A stretch of 64,000 nt of DNA from VAYN01 sp963702075. GTDB taxonomy: Bacteria > Actinomycetota > Thermoleophilia > Solirubrobacterales > 70-9. The position numbers and the translations under genes were made by a program. Under the pieces are notes generated by a model that was not told the origin of the DNA, did no database searches, and saw only the letters and a list, made by a program, of their open reading frames with translations. Positions 63,186-64,000 of the stretch are shown here, one piece after another. How positions within the stretch are numbered: position 1 is the stretch's first letter; each line of letters begins with the position of its first letter. Where the stretch lies: positions 1,922,001 through 1,986,000 of the forward strand of contig OY969703.1 of the NCBI GenBank assembly GCA_963702075.1, in the 5' to 3' direction.

Positions 63186-64000
63186 TTAGGCCGCTGCGGA
63201 CAACTCGCGCTTGGCGCTGCGCCGTTTCGTCTTCGCCGGTTGCAGCAGCTCGCGGAGGAAGCTGCCGGTGTAGGAACCGGCGACCGCGGCGACCTCCTCG
63301 GGGGTGCCGGTGGCGACGATCTCGCCGCCGCGTTCACCGCCCTCCGGCCCGAGGTCGACAAGGTGGTCGGCGGTCTTGATCACGTCGAGGTTGTGCTCGA
63401 TCACCACCACCGTGTTGCCGGCGTCGACGAGGCGGCAGAGGACGTCGAGCAGCCGCTGCACGTCTGCGAAATGGAGGCCGGTCGTCGGCTCGTCGAGGAT
63501 GTAGAGGGTGTCGCCGGTGGCGACTTTGGAGAGCTCGGTGGCGAGCTTGACCCGCTGCGCCTCGCCGCCGGAAAGCGTCGTCGCCGCCTGCCCAAGGCGG
63601 ATGTAGCCGAGGCCGACGTCGTTGAGGGTGCGCAACCTACGGGCGATCTTCGGCACGTTCTCGAAGAACTCGACCGCCTCCTCTACCGCCATCTCCAGCA
63701 CGTCGGCGATGTTCTTGCCTTTGAAGCGGACCTCGAGCGTCTCGCGGTTGTACCGCTTGCCGTGGCACTGCTCGCAGGGCACGTAGACGTCGGGCAGGAA
63801 GTGCATCTCGATCTTGATCTGGCCGTCGCCTTTGCAGACCTCGCAGCGCCCGCCCTTGACGTTGAAGCTGAAGCGGCCGGGCTTGTAGCCGCGCGCCCGC
63901 GACTCCTGGGTCTGGGTGAAGAGCTGGCGGATGTGGTCGAAGACGCCGGTGTAGGTGGCCGGGTTCGAGCGCGGGGTGCGCCCGATCGGCGACTGATCGA
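63186..64000 (-). CDS. uvrA: Excinuclease ABC subunit A, C-terminal part (runs off right edge)
   Basis: The last 271 residues of UvrA. Frame enters as DQSPIGRTPRSNPATYTGVF, then zinc finger CEVCKGDGQIKIEMHFLPDV and CEQCHGKRYNRETLEVRFKG, signature LSGGEAQRVKLATEL, Walker B LYILDEPTTGLHFADV and VVVIEHNLDVIKTADHLVDL. It ends in a basic tail (KTKRRSAKRELSAAA). Part of nucleotide-excision repair. The N-terminal two thirds are outside the window. Confidence 0.97.
   Translation of the reverse strand, partial: DQSPIGRTPRSNPATYTGVFDHIRQLFTQTQESRARGYKPGRFSFNVKGGRCEVCKGDGQIKIEMHFLPDVYVPCEQCHGKRYNRETLEVRFKGKNIADVLEMAVEEAVEFFENVPKIARRLRTLNDVGLGYIRLGQAATTLSGGEAQRVKLATELSKVATGDTLYILDEPTTGLHFADVQRLLDVLCRLVDAGNTVVVIEHNLDVIKTADHLVDLGPEGGERGGEIVATGTPEEVAAVAGSYTGSFLRELLQPAKTKRRSAKRELSAAA

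Noticed and set aside
1..64000. CRISPR arrays or rRNA operon
   Set aside because: No regularly spaced direct repeats and no rRNA-length conserved sequence were found on either strand.

Overview
The window is a GC-rich bacterial chromosome segment with tightly packed, often overlapping genes and many GTG/TTG starts. At least a dozen genes have a TANNNT box 6-8 nt before an ATG or GTG, so leaderless mRNAs look common. The gene set (K+-independent H+-pyrophosphatase, Rex, YbdK-type ligase, panC-panD-panB, large AAA/LuxR regulators, secreted Cys-containing proteins) suggests Actinomycetota, most likely class Thermoleophilia (Solirubrobacterales-like). The lineage is inferred from gene content only.

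1-3.97 kb: minus-strand housekeeping cluster (M29 aminopeptidase, glutamate formimidoyltransferase, a small membrane protein, an MBL hydrolase, and hisS running off the left edge). 3.97-12.16 kb: an 8.1-kb integrative element in the 3' half of tRNA-Met(CAT), bounded by identical 46-bp repeats. It carries a tyrosine integrase, an excisionase-type HTH protein, stacked small regulators, a TcmP-like methyltransferase convergent with a DUF5131 three-cysteine protein behind a LexA-type box, a MntA-HepT-HEPN toxin-antitoxin cluster, and a strongly palindromic noncoding block near attR. The integrase frame runs through the att core, so the circular form would encode a different, longer, basic C-terminus.

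12.3-24 kb: RibD-like reductase, serine hydrolase, DUF4242 protein, a 953-aa LuxR regulator, a lipoprotein, D-aminoacyl-tRNA deacylase, a DsbA-like protein, a CPA1 antiporter, an epoxide-hydrolase-like enzyme, threonine synthase and an XRE regulator, followed by the first copy of a palindromic element repeated at 59.8 kb and by another highly structured noncoding segment. 24.4-33 kb: an atypical LeuRS-like protein, GtrA, secreted proteins, inverted transposase remnants, a heterodimeric ABC exporter and a lipoprotein.

33.3-45 kb: tRNA-Gln, FAD oxidoreductase, two TrkA/RCK proteins beside two APC permeases with cytosolic USP-like domains (a probable K+ transport cluster), an FMN 2-hydroxyacid oxidase divergent from an esterase, SanA/YdcF and hppA. 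45-55 kb: YbdK ligase, rex, glutaredoxin-like protein, the tsaD-rimI-tsaB-tsaE group, family-4 UDG, FmdB zinc ribbon, and the pantothenate operon panC-panD-panB. 55-64 kb: ferritin-like protein, LbH acyltransferase, a decayed XRE gene next to an unrecognised 469-aa gene, ROK glucokinase, a xylose-type ABC importer and the C-terminal part of uvrA.

Long, mostly unrelated intergenic inverted repeats recur throughout. Three of them share a conserved core, and one of these lies inside the tsaB coding sequence. No rRNA genes or CRISPR arrays were seen.
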